From positions 1 to 33,595 of the IMG/VR virus record IMGVR_UViG_3300020021_000033: DNA of 33,595 nucleotides; one strand, 5' to 3'. Both the position numbers and the translations under genes were made by a program. Under the pieces are notes generated by a model. That model was not told the DNA's origin. It worked only from the letters and a program-made list of their open reading frames with translations, and did no database searches. The DNA is from a virus. Numbering within the stretch: position 1 is the first letter of the stretch; each line of letters opens with the position of its first letter. This document shows positions 31,280 through 33,595 of the stretch, piece by piece.

Positions 31280-31400
31280 AAATATGGACATGTTTGCGCC
31301 GTACTGCGGCGACTGTCCTGACGTGAAATCCTGTCACAGTGGTTACCCCTGCGTTCTCGTTCGAGAACTCAACAATCTCCCACCGAAGGAAACATTCATC

Positions 31401-31697
31401 ATGACCAGCGCCAAGAACATCACCTCGTCCGCCAACACTGACAGCCACGAGAAGGTCGCCGACGTCACCCCGATCGTCCCCGAGCAGGACAAGGGCGAGA
31501 AGACCAACAACACCGAGGCCACCGACGTCGTCGCGGCGACCAGCAAGCTCGACAAGCTGAAGGCCTTCGCCAAGAAGAACCAGCGCGTCCTGATCGCCGC
31601 CGGCGTGACCACGATCACCACCCTGCTGGTCCTGAACTCGCGCCGGAACTACCTGGCGGCCGAGGTCGAGGAGACCGAGGAGCCCACGCAGGCCTGA
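31401..31697 (+). CDS. Small single-pass membrane protein with C/G-biased codons
   Basis: A 98-residue protein from the ATG at 31401, preceded by AAGGAAA. It has an acidic, threonine-rich start (SSANTDSHEKVADVTPIVPEQDKGEKTNNTEATDVV), a basic stretch KLDKLKAFAKKNQR, membrane segment VLIAAGVTTITTLLVLNS (about 68-85) and tail RRNYLAAEVEETEEPTQA. Third positions are nearly all C or G, like the capsid and tube genes, suggesting high expression. The frame stays open upstream to an ATG at 31284 and would add a four-cysteine segment (YCGDCPDVKSCHSGYPC); that segment may be an extension or a chance frame. Confidence 0.7.
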   Translation: MTSAKNITSSANTDSHEKVADVTPIVPEQDKGEKTNNTEATDVVAATSKLDKLKAFAKKNQRVLIAAGVTTITTLLVLNSRRNYLAAEVEETEEPTQA

Positions 31698-31737
31698 TCC
31701 TGCATTCTCAGCAACAAACACAGAAAAGGACGAGCTC

Positions 31738-32271
31738 ATGCTCAAGAGGCAGATAACGTACAACGACCTCGATGACCGATCGGTGACGGAGGAGTACTGG
31801 TTCGGGCTCAACAAGGCCGAGCTGGCTGAGATGGAACTCAGCGGAAGCAACGGCAGCCTGACCGACTACTTCAAGACCATCGTCGAGGCCAAGGACGGCC
31901 GGGCCATGGTCAACACTTTCAAGGAGATCATCCTGAGCACCGTCGGGGTGCGATCCGAGGACGGGAAGCGCTTCGTCAAGACCGACGAGATCCGTGAGAA
32001 CTTCGAGCTCGGGGGCGCCTATCCCGAGCTGTTCATGGAGCTGGTGACCGACCCCGACAAGGCCGCTGAGTTCTTCAACGGCATCATGCCGAAGGACCTT
32101 GCGGAGAAGGTGGCGGCACAGCAAGCCGCCGAGCAGAGCAAGTCCGTCGAGGAGCTTCTGGCCATGGACCAGGCCGACTTCGACAGGATCGCCGGCACCA
32201 ACCCGCAGGAGATGTCCAAGGAACACCTGATGGTGGCGTTCCAGCGGAAGAACAAGACCCAGGCCGCATAG
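31738..32271 (+). CDS. Conserved phage protein, possibly a tail assembly chaperone relative
   Basis: A 177-residue protein starting LKRQITYNDLDDRSVTEEYWFGLNKAELAEMELSGS, then LTDYFKTIVEAKDGRAMVNTFKEIILSTVGVRSEDGKRFVKTDEIRENFELGGAYPELFMELVTDPDKAAEFFNGIMPKDLAEKV, and a variable end. The pattern (ITYxDxxxxxxxExxxFxLxKxELxEME, DGKRFxKxxExRxxF, AYxELFMELxTDxxxAxxFxNGIxP) is common in phages, where I recall it near tail genes as a chaperone-like protein. Here it stands among the small membrane genes. AAAAGGA precedes the ATG. The function is unproven. Confidence 0.7.
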   Translation: MLKRQITYNDLDDRSVTEEYWFGLNKAELAEMELSGSNGSLTDYFKTIVEAKDGRAMVNTFKEIILSTVGVRSEDGKRFVKTDEIRENFELGGAYPELFMELVTDPDKAAEFFNGIMPKDLAEKVAAQQAAEQSKSVEELLAMDQADFDRIAGTNPQEMSKEHLMVAFQRKNKTQAA

Positions 32272-32296
32272 CGCGGAGCGATGAGGGGAATCAGCA

Positions 32297-32327
32297 GAGC
32301 CTTGGTGGGAGGGGTCTCCTAAGGCTC
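32297..32327 (+). terminator. Hairpin after the 31738 gene, possible terminator
   Basis: GAGCCTT (32297-32303) pairs exactly with AAGGCTC (32321-32327), and GGAG/CTCC can pair inside. ATTTTAAAC follows about 13 bases later, so it is not a classic terminator. It is the only strong structure before the next promoter. Confidence 0.45.
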
Positions 32328-32382
32328 GACCCGGAAGCTGATTTTAAACGACAGCCGGTTCCGTGAAACATGCGCCCGACTC

Positions 32383-32423
32383 ATCGCAGGATTTACATCG
32401 CCTATAATGAGACCCCTACGAAA
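32383..32423 (+). promoter_or_regulatory. Conserved phage promoter, copy 6
   Basis: ATCGCAGGA, TTTACATCGCC, TATAAT (32403-32408), GAGACCCCTA and GAAAGG. It stands about 2.7 kb after copy 5, showing that the promoter family serves separate gene groups. Confidence 0.85.
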
Positions 32424-32433
32424 GGCCAACCCC

Positions 32434-32580
32434 ATGAACCCCAAGCTTCTGAAGCCCGTTGTCAAGATTGCTCTCGCCCTCGCCACCTCTGTACTTGTCG
32501 GATCACTGATCAAGGCAGAGAAGTCGATGAACGAGCGAGTTGACGCGTACTTCGAGACCCAGGAAGACCCGGAAAACTGA
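32434..32580 (+). CDS. Very small membrane protein
   Basis: A 48-residue protein: NPKLLKP, membrane segment VVKIALALATSVLVGSLI (about 9-26), then charged KAEKSMNERVDAYFETQEDPEN. It starts after GAAAGGCCAACCCC, the same leader as the 29093 gene, with promoter copy 6 upstream and a terminator downstream. The fixed cassette format is the main evidence for a gene this short. Confidence 0.7.
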   Translation: MNPKLLKPVVKIALALATSVLVGSLIKAEKSMNERVDAYFETQEDPEN

Positions 32581-32595
32581 CCGTATCATCTCAAG

Positions 32596-32629
32596 ACTAC
32601 AAGACCATTTACACGGTCTTTTAGTTTTC
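32596..32629 (+). terminator. Terminator of the loop family, divergent copy 5
   Basis: AAGACC (32601-32606) pairs with GGTCTT (32615-32620), outer ACTA (32596-32599) with TAGT (32622-32625), loop ATTTACAC rather than CTAACAC, and a TTTTC tail. The outer pairs differ from the other copies yet still match each other. Confidence 0.8.
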
Positions 32630-32651
32630 GCCACCAGTGAGGTAGAGACAT

Positions 32652-33284
32652 ATGGATTTCCCCAGCAATAGCCACAATCCGCCTCCGAAAGACGGCGAGG
32701 ACGAGAAGGCCGACAAGGTCATCTTGAAGGTAGTCACCGGAGAGGTCGTTCGACGGAAGAAGCCCCTCGGGAACCGTTTCATGGAGACGTTCTTCGGTGG
32801 GGACGTCAAGGGAGTCGCCGACTACGTGATCAAGGACGTCCTTCTTCCCGCTGCCAAGGACATGATCGCCGATGCTGTGAACGAGGGCATACAGCGGATG
32901 ATCTTCGGTGGCGACAAGGGACCGACGAACCGCCGCGGAACCAACCGTTCGTCCAACGGGCCGATCAACTACAGCCGATATTCTCCGACCAGCAACACCA
33001 AGCGTGACGAGCCCCGCAACATCAGCCGTCGGGCACGGGCATCTCACGACTTCGATGAGATCATACTGGCCACGCGCACCGAGGCCACCGACGTCATTCA
33101 CAACCTCGACGACCTGATCGGCCGGTACGGCATCGCCTCAGTGGCGGAGCTCTACGAGCTGGTCGGAATCAGTTCCAGCCACACGGACGAGAAGTGGGGT
33201 TGGACCAGCATGGACCGGGCCGACATCACTCGTACCCGAAGTGGTTACCTGCTCAACCTGCCGGCCACCGAGCCCATCGACTAG
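32652..33284 (+). CDS. Conserved phage protein, function unknown
   Basis: A 210-residue protein in three parts: a charged start (PPPKDGEDEKADKVILKVVTGEVVRRKKPLGNRFMETFFGGDVKGVADYVIKDVLLPAAKDMIADAVNEGIQRMIFG), a basic low-complexity middle (about 92-125), and a compact end DFDEIILATRTEATDVIHNLDDLIGRYGIASVAELYELVGISSSHTDEKWGWTSMDRADITRTRSGYLLNLP. The end resembles a domain found in many phage proteins near the end of the late region. The middle suggests nucleic acid binding or a linker. GAGGTAGAG precedes the ATG. I know no experimental function. Confidence 0.75.
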   Translation: MDFPSNSHNPPPKDGEDEKADKVILKVVTGEVVRRKKPLGNRFMETFFGGDVKGVADYVIKDVLLPAAKDMIADAVNEGIQRMIFGGDKGPTNRRGTNRSSNGPINYSRYSPTSNTKRDEPRNISRRARASHDFDEIILATRTEATDVIHNLDDLIGRYGIASVAELYELVGISSSHTDEKWGWTSMDRADITRTRSGYLLNLPATEPID

Positions 33285-33296
33285 CACGAACATGTC

Positions 33297-33431
33297 ATGA
33301 TAGCCAACAGAGAGCTGGTCAAGCAGGCATATCCTTCAAAAACATGGGGCCTGAAGGTCGACAAGATGTCAGATACCCAGGTCTTCGCAGTCATGCTTCG
33401 TCTGAAACGACAAGGGAAAATAAGGGGTTAA
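33297..33431 (+). CDS. Very small conserved protein
   Basis: A 44-residue basic protein, MIANRELVKQAYP then WGLKVDKMSDTQVFAVMLRLKRQGKI. The NRELVxxAYPSxxWxxKVxKMxDxQVxAxxxRLKxQG pattern recurs as a tiny gene in other phages, which supports it despite its size and weak start context. It begins 13 bases after the 32652 gene and ends three bases before the next ATG, consistent with an operon. The function is unknown. Confidence 0.6.
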   Translation: MIANRELVKQAYPSKTWGLKVDKMSDTQVFAVMLRLKRQGKIRG

Positions 33432-33433
33432 CG

Positions 33434-33574
33434 ATGCGTCTCATTCTGACGCTCGGGGCGGGGGCCGTTGTCGGTTACCTGTTGAACGAGAACAAGGCTC
33501 AGTCCATCGAGTGGCTGATCGGGCATTCGTCCGACGTCGTTCGTGACTTCATCCACGGCTTCAAAATCAAGTAG
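33434..33574 (+). CDS. Very small membrane protein
   Basis: A 46-residue protein starting RLILTLGAGAVVGYLL (short membrane segment, about residues 2-17), then NENKAQSIEWLIGHSSDVVRDFIHGFKIK, probably an amphipathic helix. AAGGGG precedes the ATG. It continues the series of tiny membrane proteins but is read with the two genes before it rather than from its own promoter. The sequence after 33574 ends before any further gene can be defined. Confidence 0.6.
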   Translation: MRLILTLGAGAVVGYLLNENKAQSIEWLIGHSSDVVRDFIHGFKIK

Positions 33575-33595
33575 AGAAGGGCATATTCAGCATGC

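Noticed and set aside
1-33595. tRNA genes, CRISPR arrays, integrase, repressor or insertion sequences
   Set aside because: No cloverleaf with a TTCGA-type arm, no regularly spaced repeat array, no tyrosine or serine recombinase motif and no transposase was seen by reading. A tRNA scan would be needed to exclude a degenerate tRNA.

Overview
This window looks like the late region, plus the end of a replication region, of a tailed phage with a long non-contractile tail (siphovirus) that infects a high-GC Gram-positive host. I infer an actinobacterium, most likely Streptomyces or a relative. The grounds are the strong C/G third-position bias in the genes expected to be most expressed (capsid, tail tube, lysin), strong AAGGAGG-type ribosome binding sites, GTG and TTG starts, and a Cpl-7-type lysin. 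All convincing genes lie on the + strand. I see no integrase, repressor, tRNA gene, CRISPR array or insertion sequence.

Layout: 2-1108 is the 3' part of an SF2 helicase. 1109-1494 is a repeat-rich, AT-rich non-coding stretch (possible origin or operator), followed by a NUMOD4-type protein whose nuclease residues are degenerate. A promoter near 2024 starts a tight operon: VRR-NUC nuclease, PD-(D/E)XK nuclease, an 888-aa protein that looks like a single-polypeptide DFDGD-type RNA polymerase with helix-turn-helix segments at both ends, and a small conserved protein. A second non-coding stretch (5813-6173), with a long inverted repeat and G/C-runs, precedes the packaging genes. From 6174 to 14181 come the small terminase candidate, HNH nuclease, amidase lysin, head-tail connector, a protein carrying two HHGxKGMKWG tags, large terminase, portal, and a protease-capsid fusion with a probable internal start for the major capsid protein. 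14194-27493 holds neck proteins, two paralogous tail tube proteins around an assembly chaperone, a beta-helix tailspike, tail completion protein, 1815-aa tape measure, distal tail protein, Gp37-like protein and an FN3 protein. 27586-28300 is a holin pair.

From 28300 to the end the style changes. Small genes, mostly for single-pass membrane proteins, stand in promoter-gene-terminator cassettes. Six near-identical promoters share a block of about 40 bases, and the terminators share a loop while their stem bases change in pairs. One terminator-promoter unit occurs as an exact 88-base direct repeat.

The most interesting idea is that the phage carries its own single-polypeptide RNA polymerase whose N-terminus resembles the tag found twice in a head-module protein. 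This suggests a polymerase packaged in the virion and delivered to the cell. The conserved promoters downstream are a natural candidate, but unproven, target.
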